This document shows, in pieces, positions 56,042 to 64,000 of a stretch of DNA of 64,000 nt. The translations under genes and the position numbers were made by a program. The stretch's first letter is position 1, and each line of letters opens with the position of its first letter. Below the pieces are notes generated by a model. That model was not told the origin of the DNA, searched no databases, and worked only from the letters and a program-made list of their open reading frames with translations. Origin of the DNA: Microbacterium pseudoresistens (GTDB lineage Bacteria > Actinomycetota > Actinomycetes > Actinomycetales > Microbacteriaceae); NCBI RefSeq assembly GCF_013409745.1, contig NZ_JACCBH010000001.1, positions 2,604,001-2,668,000 of the forward strand, read 5' to 3'.

Positions 56042-56745
56042 CAGTCCCCCTCGACTCTCGTCGCGTGAAGGCCTGCGGCGCAGACGAGCTCTTCAGGCGT
56101 GAATCCGGTCGCATCCGCCCATTCGCCGAGGAAGGCACGCGCCGGGCCGGATCCGCCGAAGTAGGTCACCTCGTCGCCCTCGTCCGCCACGGCATCGGAC
56201 GATTGGAGGTCGACGACGCAGACGTCCATCGCCACCCGGCCCACGATCGGATGCACCTGCCCGCGCAGCTCGACGTGCGCACGGTTGCCGAGCGCTCGCA
56301 CCACCGCCTGCGCGTAGCCGCCGGTGATGAGCGCCACCGTGGTGTCGCGCTCGGCGCGGTGAGTGTAGCCGTACGACACGGCCTCTCCGCGGCGCAGCGG
56401 CTTGGTCGACATGACGTGGCCCGTGAGCCGCATCGCCGGGCGTTTGACGCCGTCGGCATCCGGCCGCATCCCGTACAGGGCGACGGGATCGATGTCCGGC
56501 ACGGCGGTCGCATTCGCCGTCAGCCCCTGGTCGCGCAGCATCGCCACCTGGTCGGGTCCGTCGACACGGATCTCCTCGACGCCCGCGGCCAGGACAGCGC
56601 GCGCAGCGACGAGAAGGCCGTGTCCGTAGGCATCACGACGCAGGTCGGCCACCCGGCCGCCGTCGGCTGCGCATGCCCGCGCGTGTGCGGTCAGCGCAGA
56701 GCGGGAGATCATGGCGCGGGTCGCCGTGCTGCGAGGAATGCCCAC
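56041..56745 (-). CDS. Alanine-racemase-like protein B: C-terminal domain intact, barrel mostly deleted
   Basis: 234 residues. The N-terminus aligns with the start of Alr, but DLRRDAYGHG has Arg36 where the PLP lysine should be. After about 75 residues it jumps to VALYGMRPDADG, so most of the barrel (about 130 residues) is absent. The C-terminal domain is complete and keeps what protein A lacks: Tyr125 (AVSYGYTHRA, the position of catalytic Tyr265 in Bacillus Alr) and Met173 (VGRVAMDVCVVDL). The final PRIY motif is absent. GTG start at 56743-56745, six bases after TAGACT, so leaderless. First gene of the pair; one-base overlap with A. Confidence 0.9.
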   Translation of the reverse strand: MGIPRSTATRAMISRSALTAHARACAADGGRVADLRRDAYGHGLLVAARAVLAAGVEEIRVDGPDQVAMLRDQGLTANATAVPDIDPVALYGMRPDADGVKRPAMRLTGHVMSTKPLRRGEAVSYGYTHRAERDTTVALITGGYAQAVVRALGNRAHVELRGQVHPIVGRVAMDVCVVDLQSSDAVADEGDEVTYFGGSGPARAFLGEWADATGFTPEELVCAAGLHATRVEGD

Positions 56746-56751
56746 CCGACG

Positions 56752-56757
56752 AGTCTA
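56752..56757 (-). promoter_or_regulatory. Leaderless -10 box of the racemase pair
   Basis: TAGACT, six bases, then GTG. It supports the long start of protein B and one transcript for both. Confidence 0.55.
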
Positions 56758-56858
56758 GGTCAGGACATCGAGGCGCCCGATCCGCGCCGTCTTCCCGAGT
56801 GCCCTGGCCGGGATGCCCGAGGGCCATGCCTGCCAGGGTTCGGCGACCGCTCGCCGCC

Positions 56859-56864
56859 TAGAAT
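56859..56864 (+). promoter_or_regulatory. -10 box of the ATP-grasp gene
   Basis: TAGAAT, about 30 bases before the ATG. The leader contains GGAG 5 bases before the start. Confidence 0.5.
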
Positions 56865-56893
56865 GGTGTGTCCGCGACGAATCTGGAGAACGA

Positions 56894-57916
56894 ATGCCTG
56901 CCAACGGCCTGGGCGTCATGCCCCGCCTGCGATACCTCGCCGAACGCGCCAGCCGCATCAACGTCGGATCGGTGTTGGCGCGCGCCCGCGAGGTACGCGA
57001 TCAGCACGGCAAGGCGGTGCCGCTGGTCGTGGTCGACATGCTGCGCAGCGCGGCGTTCGACAACGTGGGCTTCCAGGACTACGTCGACTACGACTTCGCC
57101 ATGCTGAGTGCCGCCGAACGCGCGACGTACATGACGCATCCCGTGTCGAATCAGCTCTCCGAGCGCTACGACGCCGAGCCCTACCGGCACCTGTTCCACG
57201 ACAAGCTCGAGTTCAACCGCACCTTCGACGGGTTCCTCCGTCGCGAGTGGATGCTCGTCGAAGAGGGCAACGCGGCCGAGCTCGAAGACTTCGTGACCCG
57301 CCACGGCACGATCATCGCCAAGACCCGCCGCGGGCAGGCCGGCAGCGGCGTCAAGCGCTATCACGCCGCCGACGTCGACGATTGGGCCCGCTTCCACCGC
57401 GACCTGCTCACGCGCGACGAGGTGCTGATCGAGCAGCTCATCGTGCAGCACCAAGACCTGGCCGCCGTATGCCCCGGCACCGTCAACACCACGCGCGTGA
57501 CGGCGTTCTTCGACGGTGAGACGACGCACATCCTCGCCGTCGCGCAGAAGTTCGGGCGCGGCGAGGTGAGCGATCAGATGTCGTTCGGCGGCTTCTACAC
57601 GATGCTCGATGAGACCGGTCACGCACGCTCGGCGGGGTACGACTCGCACGGTCACGTGCATGTCGACCACCCGGACTCGGGTGTGCGCATTGCAGACTTC
57701 CAGTTGCCGCTGTACGAAGAGGTGGTCGCGTTCATCGACACCGTCGCCCGCGTGGTGCCGCAGATCCAGTACGTGGGATGGGACGTCGTGGTCGGCCCCG
57801 ACGGGCCCGTGCTCGTCGAGGGCAACTGGGGCGCCGGCGTCTACGAGAACAAGCCGTCGGTCTCAGGCATCCGCACCGGCAACAAGCCGCGCTACCGCGC
57901 CGCGATCGGCTTCTGA
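56894..57916 (+). CDS. Sugar-transfer-associated ATP-grasp ligase-like protein
   Basis: 340 residues of the ATP-grasp fold. The N-terminal part (1-110) is family-specific (DMLRSAAFDNVGFQDYVDYD, HPVSNQLSERYDAE, FHDKLEFNRTFDGFLRREWM). The ATP-binding part has GTIIAKTRRGQAGSGVKRYH, VLIEQLIVQH and NTTRVTAFFDG. The metal-binding end is VGWDVVVGPDGPVLVEGNWG. ATP-grasp enzymes join a carboxylate to an amine or thiol through an acyl phosphate. The acceptor is unknown. ATG at 56894 with GGAG upstream. Divergent from the racemase pair across 148 bases. Confidence 0.88.
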   Translation: MPANGLGVMPRLRYLAERASRINVGSVLARAREVRDQHGKAVPLVVVDMLRSAAFDNVGFQDYVDYDFAMLSAAERATYMTHPVSNQLSERYDAEPYRHLFHDKLEFNRTFDGFLRREWMLVEEGNAAELEDFVTRHGTIIAKTRRGQAGSGVKRYHAADVDDWARFHRDLLTRDEVLIEQLIVQHQDLAAVCPGTVNTTRVTAFFDGETTHILAVAQKFGRGEVSDQMSFGGFYTMLDETGHARSAGYDSHGHVHVDHPDSGVRIADFQLPLYEEVVAFIDTVARVVPQIQYVGWDVVVGPDGPVLVEGNWGAGVYENKPSVSGIRTGNKPRYRAAIGF

Positions 57917-57939
57917 GCAGCACAGCCGACCAGCAGAAC

Positions 57940-57980
57940 GAGGAGGGCCTGCCACGGGTGTCGCCGGGCAGGCCCTCCTC
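57940..57980. terminator. Bidirectional hairpin between the ATP-grasp and CofE-like genes
   Basis: A 14-bp perfect stem (GAGGAGGGCCTGCC / GGCAGGCCCTCCTC) with a 13-base loop, between convergent genes. Confidence 0.9.
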
Positions 57981-57997
57981 GATGCGTCGGTGTCGCG

Positions 57998-58705
57998 TCA
58001 GACGGCGCGGATGATGCCCATCGGCGTCGACTGCGTGCCCTGGCCGAGCGGGTTGTCCTTGAGGATGCGCACCAGGCGCTCCTCGCCCGCACGATCCAGT
58101 GTGGAGCCGAGGATGTTGCCGCCGAGGTCGTTGATGTCGACCACGGCCACGTCGGCCGCGCCGCCGATCAGCGTCTGCAGGTGTGCGGCAACGGCTTTGG
58201 GCCTGTCGGGCCCGAGCACGACCGCCTGGTCGTACGGCGGGATCGTTCCCTCGGTCGGTCCGTCGATGGCGCGCGCCTTGTCGCCGGCGATGCGGTAGAA
58301 GTCGCCCTTGCGGCCGAATGCCTTGGTCACCGCTGCGACCGCGGCGGCGAACAGGATGCGCGGCGCACCGCACTCCCGCAGCGCCATCTCCATCGTCTCG
58401 GGCATCCCGAGGCCAATGCCGTACGGCGTGCGCGTGACGTACTTCGACAGGAACAGCGCGAGCTTTCGCGGCCGGATCTCATCGAGCCGGTAGGAGCGGC
58501 CTTGCGTGATCGCGACGATCTTCTCCGTCACGAACAGCACATCGCCCGGCTGCACGGCGTCGGCCGCGTATTCGGTGATCACGGCATCCAGATCGTCATC
58601 GGGCATGACGACCTTGGTCTTCAGCGGGATGCGCGCGTAGCTGGTTCCGTCGACGCTCGCCTCGAGCGCCTTGCCCTCGTTGGGCAGGCCGCTGTTCTCC
58701 GCCAT
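57998..58705 (-). CDS. CofE-like (coenzyme F420:glutamate ligase family) protein
   Basis: 235 residues. The N-terminus follows the CofE plan: ARIPLKTKVVMPDDDLDAVI, then QPGDVLFVTEKIVAITQGRSY. Later parts are FYRIAGDKARAIDGPTEGTIPPYDQAV and DINDLGGNILGS. True CofE adds glutamate to F420-0 with GTP. No other F420 gene lies here, and the family has members of unknown substrate, so this may be another amide ligase. The ATG at 58705 shares one base with the sigA stop (TGATG); a GTG at 58708 gives a 4-base overlap instead. It is thus co-transcribed with sigA. Confidence 0.85.
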   Translation of the reverse strand: MAENSGLPNEGKALEASVDGTSYARIPLKTKVVMPDDDLDAVITEYAADAVQPGDVLFVTEKIVAITQGRSYRLDEIRPRKLALFLSKYVTRTPYGIGLGMPETMEMALRECGAPRILFAAAVAAVTKAFGRKGDFYRIAGDKARAIDGPTEGTIPPYDQAVVLGPDRPKAVAAHLQTLIGGAADVAVVDINDLGGNILGSTLDRAGEERLVRILKDNPLGQGTQSTPMGIIRAV

Positions 58706-60042
58706 CACTCGAGGTAATCCCGCAGCGACTGCGAACGGCTCGGGTGGCGCAGCTTGGCCATCGTCTTCGACTCGATCTGACGGATGCGCTCACGCGTGAC
58801 GCCGAACGTGTCGCCGATCTGGTCGAGCGTCTTGGGCTGGCCGTCGCCGAGGCCGAAGCGCATGCGGATCACACCCGCCTCCCGCTCGGAGAGCGAGTCG
58901 AGCAGCTGCTCGAGCTGGCGCTGCAGCATCGTGAAGCCCACCGCGTCGGCCGGCACGACCGCCTCGGTGTCTTCGATGAGGTCGCCGAACTCGCTGTCGC
59001 CGTCTTCGCCCAGAGGCGTGTGCAGCGAGATGGGCTCACGCCCGTACTTCTGCACCTCGACGACCTTCTCGGGGGTCATGTCGAGCTCGCGGCTGAGCTC
59101 CTCAGGGGTGGGTTCGCGTCCGAGGTCCTGCAGCATCTGCCGCTGCACGCGGGCGAGCTTGTTGATGACCTCGACCATGTGCACGGGGATGCGGATCGTG
59201 CGGGCTTGGTCTGCCATAGCGCGCGTGATGGCCTGACGGATCCACCACGTGGCGTAGGTCGAGAACTTGAACCCCTTGGTGTAGTCGAACTTCTCCACCG
59301 CGCGGATGAGCCCCAGGTTGCCCTCCTGGATCAGATCCAGGAACTGCATGCCGCGACCCGTGTAGCGCTTGGCGAGCGAGACCACGAGGCGTAGGTTCGC
59401 GCCGAGCAGGTGGCTTTTCGCACGCTGACCGTCGCGCGCGACCCACTGCAGGTCCAGGCCCAGCTGCTTGCTCTTCTCGGCCGCCGACATGTTCGACAGC
59501 TTCTCCTCGGCGAACAGACCCGCCTCGATGCGCATCGCGAGCTCGACCTCTTCGGCCGCGTTCAGCAGCGCGACCTTTCCGATCTGCTTGAGGTAGTCCT
59601 TGACCGGGTCGGCGGTGGCGCCGGTGATCTGCGTCGAGTAGACGGGGACGTCGTCCTCATCCTTCGAGGTCAGGACGATGGCGCCGGTCGGCAGCGGCTC
59701 CGTGTAGGCGGGCTTCTTGTCCTCGTCGCCCTCGACGTCGGCGTTGTCGTCGCTGGTGTCGGCCACGGCCTCGGCGACCGGGTCGTCCTTCTTCTTGCGC
59801 GGGCTCTTCTCGGCCGCGGGTTTGGCCGCGGCCTTCTTGGCCGCCTCCGTCTTCGCCTCATCCTTCTTGGCGGGCGCCTTCTTCGCCGGGGCCTTCTTCG
59901 CCGCCGCCTTCTTCGCGGGAGTCTTCTCCGCAGCGGGCTCCGTCGCCGTCTGCGCAGCGGTCGCCTCGGCGGGCTTGTCCGCCTCGGGTGCGGTCTTCTT
60001 CTTGGGCGTCGTCCGGGTCTTCTTCGTCGTGGCAGTCGTCAC
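58705..60042 (-). CDS. sigA: Principal RNA polymerase sigma factor
   Basis: 445 residues. The first 130 residues are a Lys/Ala/Pro-rich, disordered extension ([20 protein letters not shown]), common in actinobacterial principal sigma factors. Region 1.2 begins near [17 protein letters not shown]. Region 2 has [19 protein letters not shown] and [19 protein letters not shown]. Region 4.2 has [22 protein letters not shown] at 60042 with GAAAGG 8 bases upstream. It should recognise the TAGNNT -10 boxes seen across this window. TTGACA occurs upstream at 60108-60103 on the minus strand, with a weak -10 after it. Confidence 0.97.
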   Translation of the reverse strand: MTTATTKKTRTTPKKKTAPEADKPAEATAAQTATEPAAEKTPAKKAAAKKAPAKKAPAKKDEAKTEAAKKAAAKPAAEKSPRKKKDDPVAEAVADTSDDNADVEGDEDKKPAYTEPLPTGAIVLTSKDEDDVPVYSTQITGATADPVKDYLKQIGKVALLNAAEEVELAMRIEAGLFAEEKLSNMSAAEKSKQLGLDLQWVARDGQRAKSHLLGANLRLVVSLAKRYTGRGMQFLDLIQEGNLGLIRAVEKFDYTKGFKFSTYATWWIRQAITRAMADQARTIRIPVHMVEVINKLARVQRQMLQDLGREPTPEELSRELDMTPEKVVEVQKYGREPISLHTPLGEDGDSEFGDLIEDTEAVVPADAVGFTMLQRQLEQLLDSLSEREAGVIRMRFGLGDGQPKTLDQIGDTFGVTRERIRQIESKTMAKLRHPSRSQSLRDYLE

Positions 60043-60222
60043 GTTTCGCCTTTCACGGGGCGTGCGGGCGCCCCGGGCCATTTCGGACACTAGTAAGACC
60101 CTTGTCAAGTCCTGCATCGCGAACGATGACCGGTTGACAACGGGTCGATGCTCCAGTATCTCACATCCCGAGCGCGCCGGCGTCCGAAACGCGCAGGCCG
60201 CGCTCGTCACGCGCGCACGGGG

Positions 60223-61152
60223 TCAGGAGCGCCCGGGCTTGTCGTCGTCGCCCGAGGGGCGCGAGGCGAGAAAACGCTCGAGCTCCGCCGCGAGCTCATC
60301 GGCACTGGGCAGCGCACCCTCGTCGAAATCGGCGGGATCGGACTGCTCCATGCCCGACATGTAGGCGTCGTGCCGCTGCTCCAGCGTGACGAGCATCTGC
60401 GTGAGCTCGTCGTTGCCGCGCACCTGCTCCTCCACACGGGAGAGGTACTCGGCCTGCTCAGCGCGCAGTCCGTCGGTGTCGAGCACGAGCCCCGTTGCGG
60501 CCATGAGGCGATCGGCGAGCGTGAGCGCCGCACCCGGATGCTCGGTGTCGGCCAGGTAGTGCGGCACGAGCAGCACGAAGCCGACCGTGCGCGCGCCCTG
60601 CTGCGCGAAGCGGTACTCCAGCATGTGGCCGGCCGTCGCGGGCACCTGGGTGCGCGGCTTCCAGACCGAGTGCGCGGCGATGAGGTCGGCACGGTTCCCG
60701 CTCACCGTCGTCCCGAAGGGTCGCGTGTGCGGAACCGGCATCGCGATGGCGTGCGCCCAGCTCACCGACGACGTGCCGTACTCCTCGGCGAGTTCGATCA
60801 CCGTGTCGCCGAAGGCGTTCCAGGCGAAGTCGGGCTCGTAGCCGGCAAGCAGGAGGAACGACTGCCCGAGCGCATCCTTGGCCAGCGAGAGCTCGAGCCG
60901 CGAGGGCCGGTACTCCGCGATGTGATCCTGATCGAAGTAGGCGATGGGGCGGCGGGCGCGGTAATCGAGCAGGGCGTCGTTGTCGAAGACTGCCAGCGGC
61001 TGCGGAGACGCGCTCTCACGCAGGTGGTCGATGAGACCCGACACTGCCGACCCGGCGTCCGTGAACCCGGTGAGCAGGATGAGGAGCGGGAGGCCGTCGG
61101 GGACGATCGGCGCGCCCACGACGCGGTCGAACAGTTCTCCGGAGTAGGGCAT
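60223..61152 (-). CDS. PAC2 family protein
   Basis: 309 residues. Recognised by LLILLTGFTDAGSAVSGLIDHL at the N-terminus, YRPSRLELSLAKDALG, and VGFVLLVPHYLADTEHPGAALTLADRL. PAC2 folds occur in proteasome-assembly chaperones; Microbacteriaceae usually lack a proteasome, so the job here is unknown. ATG at 61150-61152, six bases after TAGCAT; GGAG is also present, so the spacing suits either mode. Divergent from pepA. Confidence 0.92.
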   Translation of the reverse strand: MPYSGELFDRVVGAPIVPDGLPLLILLTGFTDAGSAVSGLIDHLRESASPQPLAVFDNDALLDYRARRPIAYFDQDHIAEYRPSRLELSLAKDALGQSFLLLAGYEPDFAWNAFGDTVIELAEEYGTSSVSWAHAIAMPVPHTRPFGTTVSGNRADLIAAHSVWKPRTQVPATAGHMLEYRFAQQGARTVGFVLLVPHYLADTEHPGAALTLADRLMAATGLVLDTDGLRAEQAEYLSRVEEQVRGNDELTQMLVTLEQRHDAYMSGMEQSDPADFDEGALPSADELAAELERFLASRPSGDDDKPGRS

Positions 61153-61158
61153 GACTCC

Positions 61159-61164
61159 ATGCTA
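61159..61164 (-). promoter_or_regulatory. Leaderless -10 box of the PAC2 gene
   Basis: TAGCAT, six bases, then ATG. Confidence 0.5.
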
Positions 61165-61250
61165 CGAGTCGGCGGCGACGTCCGGCCCCGATGCGCGCTG
61201 AGAGCGAACACGCCTCCCTCGGCACCCGCCTGCGCGCAGCACCCCGAACC

Positions 61251-61256
61251 TAAGAT
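61251..61256 (+). promoter_or_regulatory. Leaderless -10 box of pepA
   Basis: TAAGAT, seven bases, then ATG at 61264. An earlier ATG at 61255 lies within the box. Confidence 0.55.
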
Positions 61257-61263
61257 GGAGATC

Positions 61264-62742
61264 ATGACCACTCCTGCGCTCGAGCTCTCACAAGGAGCTC
61301 CGGCGGATGCGAATGCGGACGCGGTCGTCCTGCTCGTATCCGGCGATTCCGACTCCGCTTCGTCTCTCTCCCCCTTCGAGGCGGTCGCCGCCCCGCTCGG
61401 ATCGATCGGCTTCACCTACACCGCCGGTTCGACGGCGCGCGTTCCCGCGCCCGAGGTGACCGACCTCCCAGTGCTGGTGGCCAGCACCGGCCCGGATCCC
61501 GACGCCTCGCTCGTGCGCGGAGCCGCCGGAGCCGCGCTGCGCACGCTGACCGGGTTCGACCGCGTCAGCGTGCTGCTGGCCGATGACATCCGTCCGTTCG
61601 CGGTCGCCGCGGCGGAGGGCGCGCTGCTGGGCGGCTACCGGTTCGACGACTACCGCTCCGGCGACGAGCCGGGGCGCGCGAAGACCGTCGTCCTGCACGC
61701 CGACCTGTCGGATGCGGCCGTCGCACGCGCCGTCATCCTCGCCGACGCCGTCGCCCTGACCAAGGACCTCGTCACCACCCCCGCCGAATGGCTCGGCCCC
61801 GATGACCTCGCCGAACGCGCCGTCGCAGCCGTCGATGGGCTCCCCATCGCAGTGGACGTGTGGGATGAGAGCCGGCTCGCCGACGAGGGATTCGGCGGAA
61901 TCCTCGGCGTAGGACAAGGCTCGGAACGCCCACCCCGCCTGGTGAAGCTGGACTACTCCCCTGAGAACGCCGTCTCGCACATCGCGCTCGTCGGCAAGGG
62001 GATCACCTTCGACACCGGCGGCCTGTCGCTCAAGCCACCGGCCGGCATGGTCGGGATGAAGACCGACATGACCGGCGCCGCCAGCGTTCTCGCCGCGGTG
62101 CGCGCCGTCGCCGCGCTCGGACTGCTGGTGCGCATCACCTCCTGGCTGTGCATCGCCGACAACATGCCCTCCGGCCGCGCCATCCGCCCCGGCGACGTGC
62201 TGCGGATGCTCGGCGGGACCACGGTCGAGGTGCTGAACACCGACGCCGAGGGCCGGCTCGTGCTCGGCGACGGACTCGTCGCTGCGAGCCGTGAGCACCC
62301 CGATCTCATCGTCGACGTCGCCACCCTCACCGGTGCGATCGTCGTCTCGCTCGGCATGCGCCACACAGGCGTCTTCGGCGACGACGACAGCGTGCAGGAG
62401 GTGCTCGCCGCCGCCACCGTGGAAGGCGAGCTCGCCTGGCCGATGCCTCTGCCGGACTACATGGAAGACGACCTGAAGTCACCCATCGCCGACATGGTCA
62501 ACGCCAAGATCGGCGACCGTGCGGGCGGTTCGCTGTTCGCCGGGCTGTTCCTGCGTCGTTTCGTCGGACGCACCTCCGACGACGCGGACGCCCCGCGCAT
62601 CCCGTGGGCCCACCTCGACATCGCCGGCTCGTCCGAGCACAGCGGCTCGCCCTACGGCTTCACCGGCAAGGGCGCGACGGGCGCGATGGTCCGCACGCTC
62701 GTCGCCCTCGCCGAGACCCGAGCATCCGGAGCCGAGGCATGA
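61264..62742 (+). CDS. pepA: Leucyl aminopeptidase
   Basis: M17 dizinc aminopeptidase. 492 residues: catalytic blocks ALVGKGITFDTGGLSLKP (Lys and Asp ligands), GMKTDMTGAASVLAA and NTDAEGRLVLGDGLV (Asp/Glu ligands and the bicarbonate Arg) are all intact. The N-terminal domain is variable as usual. I prefer ATG 61264 because TAAGAT stands 7 bases before it; ATG 61255 would overlap that box. The stop overlaps the lpd ATG by 4 bases (ATGA). Confidence 0.96.
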   Translation: MTTPALELSQGAPADANADAVVLLVSGDSDSASSLSPFEAVAAPLGSIGFTYTAGSTARVPAPEVTDLPVLVASTGPDPDASLVRGAAGAALRTLTGFDRVSVLLADDIRPFAVAAAEGALLGGYRFDDYRSGDEPGRAKTVVLHADLSDAAVARAVILADAVALTKDLVTTPAEWLGPDDLAERAVAAVDGLPIAVDVWDESRLADEGFGGILGVGQGSERPPRLVKLDYSPENAVSHIALVGKGITFDTGGLSLKPPAGMVGMKTDMTGAASVLAAVRAVAALGLLVRITSWLCIADNMPSGRAIRPGDVLRMLGGTTVEVLNTDAEGRLVLGDGLVAASREHPDLIVDVATLTGAIVVSLGMRHTGVFGDDDSVQEVLAAATVEGELAWPMPLPDYMEDDLKSPIADMVNAKIGDRAGGSLFAGLFLRRFVGRTSDDADAPRIPWAHLDIAGSSEHSGSPYGFTGKGATGAMVRTLVALAETRASGAEA

Positions 62743-64000
62743 CCGGGGGCACCGCCGACGTCGTCGTGCTCGGCGGCGGCAGCGGCGGGTACGCCGCAGC
62801 ACTGCGCGCCGCAGAATTGGGCAAGAGCGTCGTGCTCATCGAGAAGGACAAGGTCGGCGGCACCTGCCTGCATCGCGGCTGCATCCCCACGAAGGCCCTG
62901 CTGCACACGGCCGAGATCGCGCAGAACGTGCGCGACGCGGCATCCGTCGGCGTGAACGCCACCCTCGACGGCGTCGACCCCGCGGGCGCACGTGCCTTCC
63001 GCGAAGGGATCGTCGCCAAGAAGTACAAGGGGTTGCAGGGCCTCATCGCCGCCCGAAAGATCACCGTCGTGGAGGGTGAGGGGGTGCTGCAGCCCGATCG
63101 CTCGATCCGTGTCGGCGACGACTCCTGGACCGGCACCGACGTCGTGCTCGCCACCGGCTCGTACACCCGCACGCTGCCCGGGCTCGAGCTCGGCGGGCGC
63201 ATCATCGCCAGCGAGCAGGCCCTCGCCCTGGACGAGCTGCCCTCCAAGGCGATCATCCTCGGCGGCGGCGTGATCGGCGTCGAGTTCGCCAGCGCGTGGC
63301 GCGCGCTGGGCGTCGAGGTGACCATCGTCGAAGCGCTGCCGCACCTCGTGCCCAACGAAGACATCACGCTGAGCAAGGGGCTGGAGCGGGCGTTCCGCCG
63401 TCGCGGCATCGCCTCGTCTCTCGGCGTGCGCTTCGAGAAGGCGGAGCAGAGCGACGACGCCGTCACCGTCACGCTCGAGGACGGCACAGTCCTCGAGGCC
63501 GATCTCCTGCTCGTGGCCGTCGGGCGCGGCCCCGCCACGGCCGGCCTCGGCTTCGAAGAGGCGGGCGTCACCATGGAGCGCGGCTTCGTGCAGACCGATG
63601 CCGACCTGCGCACCTCGGTCGAACGGGTCTGGGCCGTCGGCGACATCGTCCCCGGACTCCAGCTCGCGCATCGCGGGTTCCTGCAGGGGATCGCGGTCGC
63701 CGAGCGGATCGCGGGCCTCTCGCCCGCTCCTGTGCCCGAACAGCAGATCCCTCGGATCACGTACTCGCATCCCGAGGTCGCCTCGGTGGGCGTCACCGAG
63801 GAGGCCGCCATCGCCGAGCACGGCGCCGACGGGATCGTCGCGTACGAGTACAACCTCGCGGGCAACGGGCGCAGCGAGATCCTCGGCACGTCCGGCGTGG
63901 TCAAGGTCGTGCGCCGCAAGGACGGGCCCGTGATCGGTGTGCACCTGCTGGGCGATCGCGTCGGCGAGCTCATCACCGAAGGGCAACTCGCCGTGAGCTG
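62739..64000 (+). CDS. lpd: Dihydrolipoyl dehydrogenase (3' end beyond window)
   Basis: E3 of the 2-oxoacid dehydrogenase complexes. 420 codons are present. FAD motif VVVLGGGSGGYAAALRAAELG, redox disulfide GGTCLHRGCIPTK (Cys-x4-Cys), NAD motif ILGGGVIGVEFASAW, the second FAD motif VWAVGDIVPG, and ITYSHPEVASVGVTEE. The His-Glu pair of the dimer interface would lie at or past the edge. ATG at 62739 overlaps the pepA stop by 4 bases. The E2 gene usually follows. Confidence 0.97.
   Translation, partial: MTGGTADVVVLGGGSGGYAAALRAAELGKSVVLIEKDKVGGTCLHRGCIPTKALLHTAEIAQNVRDAASVGVNATLDGVDPAGARAFREGIVAKKYKGLQGLIAARKITVVEGEGVLQPDRSIRVGDDSWTGTDVVLATGSYTRTLPGLELGGRIIASEQALALDELPSKAIILGGGVIGVEFASAWRALGVEVTIVEALPHLVPNEDITLSKGLERAFRRRGIASSLGVRFEKAEQSDDAVTVTLEDGTVLEADLLLVAVGRGPATAGLGFEEAGVTMERGFVQTDADLRTSVERVWAVGDIVPGLQLAHRGFLQGIAVAERIAGLSPAPVPEQQIPRITYSHPEVASVGVTEEAAIAEHGADGIVAYEYNLAGNGRSEILGTSGVVKVVRRKDGPVIGVHLLGDRVGELITEGQLAVS

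Noticed and set aside
55025..56745. The racemase pair as one alr gene broken by a frameshift
   Set aside because: Both proteins have their own N-terminal DAYGHG region and their own C-terminal domain, so they are two paralogues, not two halves of one gene. The overlap is a normal TGATG junction.
59800..60000. Lys/Ala repeats of SigA as a DNA repeat or CRISPR-like array
   Set aside because: The repetition is at protein level (KKAPAKK) with irregular DNA spacing and lies inside the sigA reading frame.

Overview
The window is GC-rich, densely packed actinobacterial chromosome. Its content points to the family Microbacteriaceae, most likely Microbacterium or a close relative. The evidence is the SepH / DUF4193 / DUF3093 / Dut / DUF3710 / DUF3159 gene block, a cysteine-free ribosomal protein S4, DUF3000 followed by RNase D, a topoisomerase IV pair, and the recurring start signal TAGNNT followed by 6 to 7 bases and then ATG or GTG (leaderless transcripts). 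There are no insertion sequences, prophage genes, CRISPR arrays or rRNA genes, and the region looks like stable core chromosome.

Layout. 1-6.9 kb: alaS (cut by the left edge), rpsD, rarA, small proteins and a DUF349 protein. 6.9-15.6 kb: one long minus-strand run, yebC, ruvC, ruvA, ruvB, yajC, secD, secF, rel (homologous recombination, protein export, stringent response). 15.7-21.6 kb: a DUF402 protein, pdxS-pdxT (de novo PLP) divergent from pdxY (PLP salvage), a HIT protein and thrS. 21.6-22.4 kb: four tRNA genes (Val-GAC, Cys, Gly on minus; Val-CAC on plus). 22.5-26.4 kb: pta and an acetate kinase whose frame continues into an ASCH domain. 26.5-34 kb: a lone PemK/MazF-type toxin, amtB, zapE, a sulfurtransferase/SufE pair, an alpha/beta hydrolase, DUF3000 and RNase D. 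34-39.5 kb: fadA-fadB (beta-oxidation), a ComB-like protein, and a TetR regulator coupled to a membrane protein. 39.5-49.9 kb: dxs, acnA and the conserved actinobacterial block ending in sepH and a nucleotide pyrophosphatase/phosphodiesterase-like protein. 50-54.9 kb: parC and parE, convergent. 55-58.7 kb: two overlapping alanine-racemase-like genes, a sugar-transfer-type ATP-grasp ligase and a CofE-like amide ligase. 58.7-64 kb: sigA, a PAC2 protein, pepA and lpd (cut by the right edge).

Two loci stand out. (1) At 55025-56745 two overlapping genes encode degenerate alanine racemases with complementary losses. The upstream protein keeps the catalytic Tyr and the Met-bearing C-terminal domain but has lost the catalytic Lys and most of its barrel. 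The downstream protein keeps the PLP-Lys barrel but has lost the Tyr and Met. Because an Alr active site is built across the dimer interface, a heterodimer could have exactly one complete active site. A divergent ATP-grasp ligase and a nearby CofE-like ligase suggest a possible D-amino-acid ligation pathway. (2) At 22549-24243 acetate kinase is fused in frame to an ASCH domain. A Shine-Dalgarno plus GTG is preserved at the domain boundary, so both the fusion and a free ASCH protein could be made.

All assignments come from reading motifs and gene order in the sequence; no database search was run.
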